A DNA stretch of 64,000 nucleotides from assembly GCF_030272615.1 (NCBI RefSeq), contig NC_081407.1, positions 266,175,574 through 266,239,573 on the forward strand, written 5' to 3'. Shown in pieces: positions 1 through 12,178 of this stretch; within the stretch, counting starts at the first letter, position 1, and each line of letters begins with the position of its first letter. The notes below the pieces were generated by a model, which was not told where the DNA came from, searched no databases, and saw only the letters and a list, made by a program, of their open reading frames with translations. Both the position numbers and the translations under genes were made by a program. This stretch comes from Cryptomeria japonica. Its lineage: Eukaryota > Streptophyta > Pinopsida > Cupressales > Cupressaceae.

Positions 1-589
1 CTTTGACTAGGGTAACCATCATGTCCCCTCAAGCATTTAATGCTCTTTATCTCTCCTCTCAAGCCTCCTCATGGTGACACTTGTCAACATGGGATTGGGT
101 TGAAAGTTTCACATGGATTGAATATCTTTCAATCCTAACCCTTGTTAAGATTACTCAATCTTAACCCTTCATTTCCCCATTTCTTCTATAAATAGAACCC
201 TTCTCCTCAAGCAAAAGAGGAAGCATTAGAGTATTGTTGTTATATTGGTATTAGCATAGAGCTTTTTCATAGCATCACTATCTACACTTGCATAGCATTT
301 GCTTATCATATTCAACCATCTTGAATCTCCATATGGCATCCATGGCTAGTGCTAAAAGCTGAGAGCTACACTCATGTGGAACTTGGAGAGGAGAGGAACA
401 AGGGAGGAGCAACTATGAGCATCTTGATTAGCTATTTTATTCTATGTTTATATGCTTTCTATTTCATGCTTAATATCTCTCTTGATATGTCTGTTTAGGA
501 TAATCTTTTGTTGCTAACACTAACGTTTGTTTTTTGTGCTCTTGTGTGTGTTGCCATCGAACAGATTTTCTAATCCTTGTTGTAGAGCA
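1..589 (+). repeat. 3' part of the 5' LTR of the Tat element
   Basis: Near-identical to 13321-13909. It contains the promoter TATAAATA at 187-194 and ends in AGAGCA at 589, just before the primer binding site. The differences from the 3' LTR are nearly all transitions, for example T/C at the CTCTTTAT/CTCCTTAT word near position 51. The low divergence implies a young insertion. Confidence 0.92.
187..194 (+). promoter_or_regulatory. TATA box in the 5' LTR
   Basis: TATAAATA lies about 400 bases before the LTR end, in a stretch conserved in all four related LTRs of the window (also 13505-13512, 15382-15389 and 58569-58576). Transcription would be expected to start about 30 bases downstream. Confidence 0.7.
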
Positions 590-594
590 TCATT

Positions 595-608
595 TGGTGA
601 ACCCGACG
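595..608 (+). other. Primer binding site of the Tat element
   Basis: TGGTGAACCCGACG begins six bases after the LTR end. TGG complements the CCA tail of a tRNA, as expected for a minus-strand primer site. I cannot name the tRNA with confidence. Confidence 0.6.
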
Positions 609-907
609 TTAAAAGGAACAAGTGAATTTTGTGTTTGGTACACTTGTGCAAAAGAGTTGGTCGAGTGGTCCTACTTCTAACACACACTATCCTCTCCCTT
701 GGCTCTCTTGGTCCTAGGTGCAAGAGAAAAGTGTTAGTAACACTCAAATTTTATCTTTATAAAAGAGGCCTGCCAAGGGATCGATACTCTTGGGAACGAC
801 CTCGAGCAGTAAATCCTTCGAGCCGCTATAGAAATCAGGTGTGAGCGAAAGTTGTAGCCTTGGGTATAGCTGTTCCTATAGTGTAACTAGCCGAAAGGAC
901 AAATGGG

Positions 908-1000
908 CCCCACCACCAATTACAAGGCTCCTAAGTGACCCCACCACCAATTACAAGGCTCCTAAGTGACCCCACCACCAATTACAAGGCTCCTAAGTGA
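908..1000 (+). repeat. Three perfect 31-bp tandem repeats in the leader
   Basis: Units 908-938, 939-969 and 970-1000 are identical, each starting CCCCACCACCAATTACAAGG and ending CTAAGTGA. They sit in the leader, where packaging or dimerisation signals would be expected. No function can be read directly. Confidence 0.95.
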
Positions 1001-2518
1001 GTCACTGCAGAATGAACTTATGTCCAAAAACATCAAACATGACTAAACACCTTTAAGTAGTAGCCCACCCATTCTATTGATTGAGGATATTTGTGATATA
1101 ATTTAGTGCAAGAGCATAGATGGTTTTGCTCCCAAGATACTCACCATACATATTTCCTTGAGTAGAAACATAGCTTTTTGAAAAGTCACTTGTGGCTTGA
1201 TAAAAGTGGTGACTCCCCCATCATAGGGATCATCTATTTGTTATGCTCGTGCAAGACTTAGTATATCACATCCTTACCTGCCATGGCGGGATTCATAAGG
1301 TATGTAGTACCAAAGTCGAAGAAATATCAAGATGTGGGCTAAATTTATCACAACTGGTCATTTGACCTTAGGGATAAAAAGTGTTTGAAGTGTGTTCATT
1401 TTAAAGACCAAGTGCAAATTGAGCCGACTTCAGGCTTTGGAAATACACCTTAAAATACATCTAAAGGAAGGGTCATATACAAGTCCAAGGATTGGGTTGA
1501 TCTAGACCCATACTCATTTGTGCCTTTGGGGGCAACATTCTTGTGTTTGGGTGCTTGCTTTGTTTTCTTGTCAAAGAAACATCAAATCAGAAAATCAATC
1601 CCAAAAACAAAGTATTCGTCCAACATCTTACAAAAACAACCAAACACATCAAAAACAAAGTGCAAACAACAAAGAGTCAAATTTTATGACCATTCTTCAC
1701 ATCTTGCGAAAGAATAAGCATCATCAGAATATCAACTTGAAAAGAAGACCATTAAGCCCAAAGGCTTTGATCAACAGGAGGAAATTCTTCTATATAAATA
1801 GACAAATCTTTGTCTCCCATAGAGTTTTTCTGCGTCACATGCATCTCTACCTTCAAGGCAAAACAAACGAATTTGATTCAGAATCATTGAACCGCAGAGC
1901 TTTTATGCAATATAGAGCTCTGAGTTATCACAAAAACCAAGGAGGTAAGATTAATCCCAACTTTTTCCCAAACGTCTGTATCACATACAACACGGCTCGA
2001 GAAATACCACCAACACCCGAAAGGGAAGAGGTAGAGTTTGTCCCATTTGTAACACAAAGTTTTTATTGAAGTTGAAAACATTTTCATCCATCATCTTATT
2101 CATACATCATCACTTCATCATCAATCCGTTCCAACTCTCAAAACATTAAGAGGTTCTTGTCCCAAAGTTCTCTTTTAGATATTGCTTGAAATCAAACACA
2201 TCACATCACTTTTTAGATTGTTTCTACATCTAGGATAAGGTCATCCTAAGAGACACATCTACGCAGGTTAAAACTAGTTCATGAGTGAATCCTCTCATTA
2301 CTAGGTAGTTAAATCTGTAACACATCTCAGATTTCTCTACACCTTATCACATCCAAACTTATCAAACAAACAAGCAATTCAAAGAAGGAATTTCAGTTAC
2401 ATCTACCTTAAAAGTGCTAGAGATCCACGTGCAACAGAATTCACCAACTATCAATCTCTCATTTCATCAAAAACTCATCATCATTTTCACTCAACTTCAA
2501 CAAAGACTCATAAGCAAA

Positions 2519-4290
2519 ATGGCTCAAACCCGATCACGGTCAAGGCAACGAGAAATAGAAATGGAAGAAGAAGAAGAGAAAAATCTCAATGAATTTCGAG
2601 AAGCACTTGGAGGAAATGCGAATGACGAAAACCCAAGTACTCCTACTCCTGCAACAATAGAAAGGGCCCAGCATAACCCTCTCTTTAACAGACTTTTTGA
2701 TGAAATACTCAGGAGCAATGTGGATGCTCACTTCTCAAAGCTCTCTCAAGAAGGAGCAAAACTCCCCTCTAACTTTGATCTGGCCTAATTAAGACAAGCA
2801 TCAGAATGACAAAGTCGCCATGAAGAGGACAGAGGAAGAGATCCCATCAGATATAACATTCCTCGAGGTAACCCACCACCTCCTCCTCCAAATGAAATGG
2901 AGATGTTGCGGCAACAAGTCGAGAATCTTGCCCAACAACTTCATAGTGGTGTCAAGACTAACCAATTCTCACTCAATGACATCTATCCCTATCCTTTTGA
3001 TAGGAATCTTTATATGCCACCCTTTCCACGAGGATTCAAAACACCCAAATTTGAAAAATATAGAGGAAAGGGAGATCCCCGTGATCATGTCAGAGAATTT
3101 CATTCCGCTTGTCTTGAAGTGGCATACGAAGACACTACCTAATGCGCCTTTTTCCCCAAAGCTTGGGAGGAACAACCACATCATGGTTTTCCCGACTATC
3201 AGGTGGCATTAGAACATTTGAGGAACTCATCTAGAAATTCCTAGCTCATTACTCTCATAACATTGAATGCGACATCACCATGGTTGATCTGTGCAACACT
3301 AAACAAAAACCAGGTGAACTATTCTCAGTATTCCTGCAACGATGGCGTCAAATGTCTAGCAGACGTTCTCTTTAGTTACCTGAATGAGAACTAGTGGAAA
3401 TATTCATTTCCAACTTAAACAAAGAAATGGAATTTCACCTGGATGTCAAAGACACAGACTCTTTTAACGATATGATCACCAAGGGTTTGAAGTGTGAATG
3501 GGCACTCATCAAGAAAGGACTCATCAAAATCTATAATGAACCAAAGGATGGTCCTTGCCCACGCTTCAATAGTGATAAACCAAGCTTCTGGAACAAAAAC
3601 AAGAATATCGTCAACGATGGGGTTGTGGATGCCAGGACTATACAAAGTGCACAACCTATGGTTTGGCTTGCAAGACAGAATCCTCCACCTCAGAATAACA
3701 CAAATGTTGCTTCTAATCAAGGTTGCATCACATCTCACGATGAACCAAGACCTCATCAACAAAAACAAAAATGCACATACACTCCCTTAGGGGAACCCAT
3801 TGAAACAGTATTGCGACAACTCATTTCTCAAAATTTGGTCACTCTCCCTAAAACATCAAACTATGAACCTCAGGTCAAACCCGCATGGTGGCGAGATACT
3901 GAACACTGTGATTTCCACCAAGGGAGAGGACACAAGACAAGTAATTGTCACCGATTGAAAGATCTTATTCAAGACCTTATTGACCAAGGAGAAATTGAAA
4001 TAGAAGGACATGACCCAAAAACAACAAACAATGATCATCTGATGTTCAAAAATCCACTTCCATCACAAGATCAAAGGGGTCCTTCCACTTCCAGACGAGG
4101 CACTGATACCACAAATTATACACAGGTTGTGTATAATTACACTATAAATCATTTGTATGATGCCAATGAACAAGTTGCAACTATAACCTTCAAAAATCCC
4201 AACTCAAATTGCAATGTTGTTACACGTCGCGGTAAGGTTACCATAAAGGTAGCTCCACAAGGCACCACCTCCATCCCAAAGCAATACAAT
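2519..4290 (+). pseudogene. gag of the Tat element, broken
   Basis: The structural protein that would form the retrotransposon particle. The ATG at 2519 begins an Arg/Ser- and Glu-rich N terminus, followed by a capsid-like stretch. A nucleocapsid zinc knuckle lies near 3907-3950, of form C-x2-H-x4-H-x4-C (CDFHQGRGHKTSNC) instead of CCHC. The frame is interrupted by TAA 2786 and TGA 2807. It changes register near 3120-3139 and meets TAG 3232, TAG 3373 and TGA 3385, after which it is open to 5079. Each stop could come from CAA, CAG or CGA by one C-to-T change. Protease follows in the same frame, as is usual where gag and pol form one polyprotein. The gag-protease boundary given is approximate. 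Confidence 0.82.
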
Positions 4291-5079
4291 CTTGTGGAAC
4301 AATTAGACAAAACCCCTGCACTTATATCCATTTTAGAGCTATTGCGCCTATCGCCATCTCATAAAACTATCTTGGATCAAGCACTCCAAGAGGCGTCAGT
4401 CCCTACAAATCTGAATACATACCAATTTCAAGCCATGGTTGGTAGTCTAAAGTCATCACCTTGTCTCACTTTTTCCAAAAGTGACAACTCTTCCTTCCAG
4501 CAACCTCATAACGCTTCGCTACACATTGAAGGCTTTATCAACCAACATAGGATCAAGCGAGTCTTGATCAATAATGGAGCAGGCTTAAATATTTGTACAC
4601 TACAATTGGTCACAACATTGGGATATGCCATAGAATTAGTGGATCCCCATAAGAAGATCACAATCAAAGCCTATGACGATGCAGAGCGTTCATCCAAAGG
4701 AGCTGTGGTACTACCAATCCGAGTGGGCCCTGTGATAAAGCACATCATCTGTCAGGTTCTGGACCTTCCTCTGCCATACAATCTCTTGTTAGGAAGACCT
4801 TGGATACATGCCATGCAAGCCGTTCCATCTACCTACCATCAATGTATCAAGTTCCCACATAACGGTGTAGAGATCAAAATCCTGGGTGATGCAAATCCCT
4901 TTGCGTATTGCCATAATATCAGCCATCAACCAAAGATTACCGTTCCTAATAATAGAGAAGCCATTTCCTCCACATCATATATAAGTCCCGCCTCTCTTGC
5001 CAGTTCGAACACCACTATACCAAAGCAAGAAAAGATTAAGATGAAAGTAGCAGAGGAAGGCCCTGGGAATACAACTTGA
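4291..5079 (+). pseudogene. Aspartic protease domain of the Tat element, active-site Asp apparently lost
   Basis: The domain that would cleave the polyprotein. The active-site region reads VLINNGAGLNICTL around 4559-4600, where retropepsins need D-[TSN]-G-[AS]. Here the first position is AAT (Asn, 4569-4571) instead of Asp, a single G-to-A change. The matching downstream motif LLLGRPWIH is present near 4783-4809. The frame ends at TGA 5077. The next pol segment is one register over, and the change probably lies in the GGG run near 5064-5067, where one base seems missing. Confidence 0.75.
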
Positions 5080-6590
5080 GTCAACTCTTTTGTGTGGGAC
5101 AAATGCCCACTTCTCCTCGAACACATGGTAAACCACAGCAGTTACTCCAGCAACCACTAATCACGCCCGCATATGCTTTGACGCCTTTCATCCTTGGAAA
5201 GAGTCAAGAAGAAGAAACCCAAGATGAGGACTTAGCGAAATGGATCTATAAAGATCCCATCACCACTAATCTACCACAAGTTAAACTTCCTACGGCTCAG
5301 TATGGCAAAGGTCTCCTCATTATGCAAAGAATGGGGTATGATGGTCAGAGTGCTTTGGGATGTTGCAAACAAGGACGACATGAACCTCTGCTACCAGAAT
5401 TAAAGCCCAAAGGTAATACAGGCCTAGGCTTTGAAAAAGAGATATTTCCTAAACTCAAATTCAAAGGAAAACCCAGCAAACCATTATGTCAGCCTACTGC
5501 AAAAAGGACACCTTTCATTATCAAAGCAGCCTCGAGCACCATCACAACTGCCCCACTGAGGCTCAAAACCCCAACACAACCATCACCAATACCATTCATC
5601 CCACCAAGCAAACCAGTAGTCTCATCAGCGAGACCATTAGCAGCAGCAACTGTATCAGAACCCGCAGCCGCATCTATGGCACCAGCAGTTCCAACAGAAG
5701 CCACTGAGTCAACACTGCCGATACTCCCTGTACCATATTCTTTTATCCCCATCGACCTTCCTGCAGCACCGATCACTACAAAGGTACATCAACCAATCAC
5801 ACCTGCAGTATTTAACTCAAAAGACATCCCAGTATGGTATAGTAATCGGATGCTGGAAAGTGATTCAGAGACCGACTCACATGAGTGGGAATTTGATTCT
5901 GTATAACTTAACACTTCAGATGAGGAAGACACATCACCACCTCCACCACGCAAAGACATCCCTATTTATGGAGAAGCACAAATAAAGACCACTTGGGTTC
6001 CTGAACTGGAAACATCTTCCACAGACCCTACGTCTCATCCTACACTTGATTCTGACAGGGAGAGTACCATTAACGACCTTCACCATAACGTCTTAACCCT
6101 CACTGATACATCTAATGCACTTAACCTAATTGATGAAGTAATGCCCATTATCCACCCTGAACTCATCGAATGGAACCAACCAAATTCCCCATGCCTTGAC
6201 TTCTTCCAAAATGATGAGGCCATCATTGACTTTTTGGAATTAAGGGATAACCTACCAAGCGGGGATCACAAAGCTGGATTCGCCATCGAACTTAATAGCG
6301 CAGCATACTTCGGGGCGGATGCCAAACCTTTCAGCTGCAAAAATATAACAATAAAACATGGATCTTCCAATGAAAACCACACTGTGGCACTGTTTGATCC
6401 AACAAAAGTAAAAAGAAAGAGCGTATCCAATGGTGAAAACCTCTCTGAGGTGCCTGAGGATGAAGGGTTTGACATTCTCCCTGCTAATGCACAACAGGAA
6501 CAATCAATGATTCTCATCGAGGAAACCAAAGAATACAATGTGGGGACTCCTGAAAATCCTCATCTCATACATCTGGCATCTCTTCTCACT
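5040..6590 (+). pseudogene. G-patch domain and linker between protease and RT
   Basis: Open in the pol register from 5040. A G-patch is readable near 5303-5430: G-x6-MGYDGQSALG followed by QG, EP and a terminal GLGF. G-patches bind nucleic acid and are known just after the protease in several retroelement groups, including plant Ty3 elements. After it comes a low-complexity Pro/Ala/Thr/Ser linker (about 5500-5780) and an acidic stretch. One stop, TAA 5904, interrupts the frame. The last part (6141-6590) leads into RT. Confidence 0.72.
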
Positions 6591-7967
6591 CCAGAGGAAC
6601 AGCCTAAGTTTATAGAGTTCTTCCAGAAGCGTCAGATCAACTTTGCATGGTCATATGCAGACATGCCTGGGCTTGATCCTGATTTAGTCATGCATCACCT
6701 CACTGTCGCAGAAGGAGCCAAACCTGTCAAGTAGAAGCTTCGTAAGATGCATCCCTAGATTGCAGTGCTAGTCAAAACAGAACTCAAGAAACTCCTAGAT
6801 GTTGGTTTCATTAGGCCAATTGATTATGCAGAATGGATCTCCAACATTGTGCTTGTCAGCAAACCAAAAGGGGGCATCCGCATTTGTACTAACTTCAGAG
6901 ATTTGAATAAGGCATGTCCTAAGGATGACTTCCCCCTACCAAATATCGACATCATAGTGGATCTGACAGTCGGACATGCCATGATTTCACTCATGGATGG
7001 CTTTTCAGGATACAATCAGATAAAGATCGCACCAGAAGATCAACATAAGACAGCCTTCACCTATCCATGGGGCACATATTGCTGGAATGTGATGCCTTTC
7101 GGTCTCAAGAATGCAGGAGCAACCTATCAAAGAGCAATGACCACCATCTTCCATGACATGATGCATACTATGATGGAAGATTATGTGGATGACTTACTAG
7201 CAAAATCACTCACTAGAGAAGGGCATCTCCACATCTTAGATAAAATCTTTGATAGACTGGAATAATACCATGTTCTACTCAACCCAAAGAAATGTGTCTT
7301 TGGAGTAACCTCCGGGAAGCTTCTAGGATACATTGTCTCAAGCAAAGGTATTAAGGTCGACCCAACAAAGGTAAAAGCAATCATGGACATGCCACCACCA
7401 AAGAATATCAGTCAGCTAAGGACATTACAAGGGCGGCTTCAATCCATCCGAAGATTCATTGCACAATTGGTTGATAAGTGTCACCCATTCACACACCTGC
7501 TACACAAGAACATCCGCTTTCAGTGGGATGCCAGATGCCAGCAAGCATTTCAGACACTTAAAGACTATCTCATGAATCCACCATTGCTGATGCCACCAGA
7601 TCCAAGTAGACCGTTGTTACTCTATATATCAGCAACAAGTACAGCATTGGGTGTACTACTGGCACAACATAATGCAGAAGGAAAAGAGTGTGTTGTTTAC
7701 TACATCTCTCGCACACTGGTGGGCTATGAACTCAATTACACGCCTATTGAGCGAGCTTGCCTAGCAGTAATCTTAGCAGCCACTAAACTGAGGCACTATC
7801 TGTTAACACACAAAGTACAACTCATTGCAAAGATTGATGCACTCAAGTATTTACTCAGCAAAGCAGCATTGACAGGTCGCTTGGCCAAATGGGTGATGAT
7901 TCTAAGTGAATTTGACATCGAGTATGTCGATCGTAAAGCTATCAAAGGGCAGGTTATTGCAAATTAG
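6591..7967 (+). pseudogene. Reverse transcriptase and first RNase H of the Tat element
   Basis: RT would copy element RNA into DNA. The fingers motif around SKPKGGIRIC (near 6860), the palm motif LMDGFSGYNQI (near 6994), MPFGLKNAGATYQRA and the catalytic YVDDLL (near 7181-7198) are all intact. RNase H follows, with the phrase LLLYISATSTALGVLL near 7615 and the Y-x-P-I-E-R-A-C-L-A motif near 7738. Stops at TAG 6732, TAG 6756, TAA 7263 and TAG 7965 break an otherwise continuous single frame. All four are compatible with CAG or CAA ancestors. Active-site motifs survive although the frame is dead, which points to recent decay. Confidence 0.92.
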
Positions 7968-8470
7968 TTGGCCGATGCACCTCTCATAGGCGATCATCCT
8001 CTCATTTCTAATTTTCTAGACGAAGAGATATTCATGATCATAGCAGCACAACCATGGAAACTATACTTTGATGGTTCATACACTAGGCATGGCTCGGGGG
8101 CAGGCATTTTGTTTATCACACCTCAAGGTGACAGCATCCTGAAGTCTTACAGGCTCACATTTCCATGCACTAACAACATAGTAGAGTATGAGGCCTTGAT
8201 CACAGGACTCAGGCTAGTCGTACAATGGAAATTACAAGAACTACAAGTATATGGCAACTCCCAACTGGTCATTCGACAAGCAACAGATGAATATCAGACC
8301 AAGGATGATAAACTCATGCCATATAAGCAAATGGTGGACAATCTAAAGACATCATTTTCTACTATCACTTTTGAGCAGATACCAAGAGATCAGAATTGAG
8401 TTGCTGACGCTATGGCTACCATCGCATCTCTCCTAGATCTTCCACAAAATTCAACACGCTATGAGTTCTT
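7968..8470 (+). pseudogene. Second, archaeal-type RNase H domain (aRH)
   Basis: A second RNase H fold begins at LYFDGSYTRHGSGAGI (near 8061-8110) and continues with TNNIVEYEALITGL and the YGNSQLVIRQ strand, the usual arrangement of catalytic acidic residues. In the third acidic motif the residue after the glycine is Asn (YGNSQ) where Asp (GDS) is expected, so it may be inactive even apart from the stop TGA 8397. Plant Ty3 elements with this extra domain belong to the Tat lineage; it is the best lineage marker in the window. Confidence 0.85.
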
Positions 8471-9806
8471 GGTAGAACAGCTTTGGATTCCCACTTATGA
8501 TATCCCCGAATCTAAAATGATATGTCACCTTGTCGGTTCTGAATCCCCATGGTACGGTGAATTCTACACCTATCTCCATGATCAAACCCTTCCTCCCAAC
8601 CAATCGAATAACCAACGTAAAACCTTCATTCGCCAAACTGCTCGATAAACCATTATTGCCGAAACCCTATACCGACGCGGTCTTGATGGTACTCTCCTTC
8701 GATGTCTGGAACAAGGTGAGATAACAAAGGCCTTGGAAGAGGTGCATGAAGGAATTTGTGGAACCCATGCAAGTGGTCCATCACTAGCCAAGAAACTCCT
8801 GCGCAATGGATACTATTGGCCATCTATGGAAAAAGACTCCTACTACTTTGTCAGGAAGTGCAAGAAATGTCAAGTTCATGGTGACCTGATACATGCACCA
8901 GCACAGGAATTGCAACCAATCACAACACCATGGCCTTTTTGTCAATGGGGCCTTGACCTTGTGGGTAAGATTCATCCATCTTCATCTAACGGCCATAAAT
9001 TCATTATTACCGCCACCGAATATTTCACAAAGTGGATCGAAGCTGTTCCACTTACCCAAGTCACCGGCAAGCAGATCACCTCATTCATCCTCAACTACAT
9101 CATCTGCCAGTATGGTGTGCCCATGTCCATCATCACAGATAACGGTCTTCCTTTCAAAAATCAGGATGTCCGCGAACTCTGTGAGAAATTTCACATTCAA
9201 CACCGCTTTTCCACTCCCTATTACCCACAAGGCAATGGTCAGGCCGAAGCATCCAATAAAAACATATTGAGGATCCTAAAGAAGACAGTCAATGATGCCG
9301 GCCGTGATTGGCATGTTCAACTAAATCCAACGCAATGGGCATATCGAACTAGCATTTGAACCCCTACGGGTGCAACTCCTTATTCATTGGTCTATGGTAC
9401 AGAAGCTATCTTACCTATTGAGGTTGAGATACCATCATTACAGGTTTCCTTGCATAATCTCATCGATGACGAAGCCTACAGAGTATCCCATCTTCAGGAC
9501 TTAGAGTTACTTGATGAGAAGCGACAAGCTATATACAATCACCTCAAAGCCTATCAGCAACACATGAGCAGAAGCTACAATCACCGAGTTAGACCTCATA
9601 CATCTGAGGTAGGTGATCTTGTTCTTCGAGAGAATCCTCGCAACCAACCAAATAGAGAACATCAGGGCAAGTTTGAATCAAACTGGCTGGGCCCATATGT
9701 TTTCACTACTGTATTCGGGTTCGGGGCATATCAGTTGGCTACATCAGAAGGAGAACCGCTCGTAGATCCAATCAACAGCATGCACCTCAAACGGTTTTAC
9801 ACATAA
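8471..9806 (+). pseudogene. Integrase of the Tat element
   Basis: Would insert the cDNA into the genome. The zinc-binding part ends in CKKCQVH (near 8863). The catalytic triad is visible: Asp in WGLDLVG (near 8947), Asp in ITDNGLPFKN (near 9133) and Glu in PQGNGQAEASNK (near 9225). A C-terminal domain with a GPYVF strand follows, and pol ends naturally at TAA 9804-9806. Stops TAA 8646 and TGA 9357 interrupt the frame. No chromodomain is seen, as expected for a Tat element. Confidence 0.92.
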
Positions 9807-12161
9807 GCTGCACAGAGTATCAGGCTCCCATATATACTCGCAAAAATACCAAAAACATCCAGATAAATGAACTAAAGAAAACACAAAAACATCAAAAGAG
9901 TAAAGAAAAATCATGCATCCAAACGGTGAACAACCACTCCGGTGGCACCTTGGGCAAGTGCGATGGTGAAAACCTGGCAAATAGGCACCACTCATAAAAG
10001 GCTATGGCTCCATTTTCTTTCACACTTGTTGCGATCACATCTACTTCATGCATACACACATCCATCCATCTAAACCATGGCTTGTTATTTGATCTGTAAT
10101 CCAAGAAAGTACTGCATGCATCCTGCATCCCGCTTTTTTTTATAGTCATGTCTAAACTGGGGGCAATGCCCTTAACCTATTGATGGAAGTGGATTCTACA
10201 TTACTGGTGATTCATTGGGTAAAACATTCAAAACTGTTTCACAAAAATCCAAAAACATTCAAAAATGACTCACAAAATCCAAAAACATTCAAAACTGTTC
10301 CACAAAATCCAAAAACATCAGAAAACATCAAAAATCAATCAAAAACATGGCAACACATTGTACATACTCATCCGCACAAATACAAAACAAACATTGACAT
10401 AATACTCACATGATGACCATTTACCAATCGACCACACAATCAACATCAACACTCAAAATTGTCTTCAACAAGGATGCATCCTTCCTTACCAAAACAAAGA
10501 CAAAAAAGTGATGTTTTCTTTGACAAGAAAATTATGTTAAGCTATCAAATACTTGGTTGATTTGTGAGTACAATCATTCATTTATTTGTATCGGGATCTT
10601 TCTGCATTATTTTGTATCATTTGTGCATTATTTCCGATGAAGTTCTGGGGCATGTACTAATGGTGTCTACGTGGGAAGTTCACTAAGCTATGTGATCATA
10701 GGCAAAAATACAGTCATAGATCACTACGGCTTGCTGACTACAACGTATACCTCGACCATATGAGCATGAACCATTACCAAGGATCCATATTCTTTATTCT
10801 TTATGTATATACTGTTTGTTTGCAGGTGCAATGCTCTTTCTTTGGTTCCTCCTACCTCATCCAAACTGGATAAAGGTTTTATCTCTTATTACAGTATGCA
10901 CTTGTCTCAGGATATGATCAGCCTAAGATCAAGGAGGACGATCCAAGTCATGCATGAAAGGAGATAATCCTTGTCTGTTCCACAAGCAATACTTAGGTCA
11001 ACTTGATCCATTATATCAAGTTGCTTGTATTAACTTGCTATATCAAATCCATGTAAGAAATACTCTGGTCATCTTGAATCTTTATGTCAAGTTGCTTGTA
11101 TTTTCTTACAACATTTTAAAGCTCAATGATGAAATAAGAGCACTATGGATCGTCATCTCATCTCATCTGTATATATTGCATTTCGTTGCATTCCACCCAT
11201 CCATACATTCATAATAGTTGCATATCATGCATACATAGTCATAATAATGCATACTCTATTTTACTCATCTTCTTCCATAGGACTCAGTCCTAGTCCTCCA
11301 TATCTTCTATCTAACATCAAATCCCCCCTCACCCTCCCTATCTTGATCATCAACATCATCCTAATCCCTTCATCGCTTCCCATCCTCACTCATCCACAAA
11401 ATTAAGCCAGTTACTTTGTCTACACAGATACATCGACTCCCACACACCTAGACTATCAACAGATACTCTAATCAAGTATCTTCGGGTCTCAACAGGTAAT
11501 CGATCATGGTAATCCTAGACTACATCAGGCATTTATCATAATGACCTAGTCTCAACGGAGCTGCCATGATTCCCCACAACCATCCATCACACGCACACAC
11601 TATCAATTAATCAACCAATCAAACACAAATCCAACGGACAATTACATCAATTGTCTACGTCTCAACGAGAATTTTGCTTCATATACCTTGACTTCATCGG
11701 ACAATTACATCAATTGTCTAAGTCACATCAGGTCACTTTGATTCACTTACTCAGACTTTATCATGTCCAAGCGACCAACTAACATCAACTGTCACGCTTT
11801 GACTTGACCGGGGCAATTAAACCGATTGCACCAGATTGTCCAACCAATTTTGATCAATTGTATAGCATCAATCCAAACCCCACACTACATCTGCTATGTA
11901 TCTCTTGCATGACCTCAGGGTACTCGCTGGCTTGTTGTTTCTTCATATTCACTCCATTTTCTCCCATTCTTTCATCATTAGTTCTAATTTCTTCTATTCT
12001 ACCTCCCCTCCACTTTTCATTCTTTTTCGAGAGATCGCCCGATTTTTCAAAAAAAATTGGCCCATCTCTCGAGGGGGCATACCACCCATTAAATTTACAT
12101 TTTATGGGGCATTTCTTCACACCTATTTTTCTTTCTTTGAAACGACGCGATAAACTGCACC
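9807..12161 (+). other. Non-coding 3' region of the Tat element
   Basis: About 2.35 kb without a credible gene between pol and the polypurine tract. It holds an A-rich array of CAAAATCCAAAAACATTCAA-like words (about 10220-10350). It also holds two copies of GGACAATTACATCAATTGTC (near 11636 and 11698), each with an internal ACAATT/AATTGT inverted repeat. Shadow open frames are Ser/Pro/Ile-rich and not convincing. Confidence 0.7.
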
Positions 12162-12178
12162 GTCTCAAAGAGGGGCAA
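12162..12178 (+). other. Polypurine tract of the Tat element
   Basis: TCTCAAAGAGGGGCAAA lies directly before the 3' LTR, which opens with TG at 12179. This is the expected plus-strand primer position. The older neighbour has the matching CTTCAAAGAGGAACG at its own LTR border near 14456-14470. Confidence 0.8.

Larger units (their letters stand above)
590..2518 (+). other. Untranslated leader of the Tat element
   Basis: About 1.9 kb between the primer binding site and the first gag ATG. No open frame here resembles a known protein; the longer frames look fortuitous. It contains the triple 31-bp repeat at 908-1000. Long leaders are normal in Tat elements. Confidence 0.7.

Noticed and set aside
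520-844. Open frames of about 70 codons on both strands across the LTR-leader border
   Set aside because: They overlap the LTR end and primer site, have no homology and are absent as frames in the other LTR context.
1518-2087. 183-codon plus-strand frame before gag
   Set aside because: Composition is Asn/Gln/Lys-rich without motifs and lies in the leader; it looks like chance openness.
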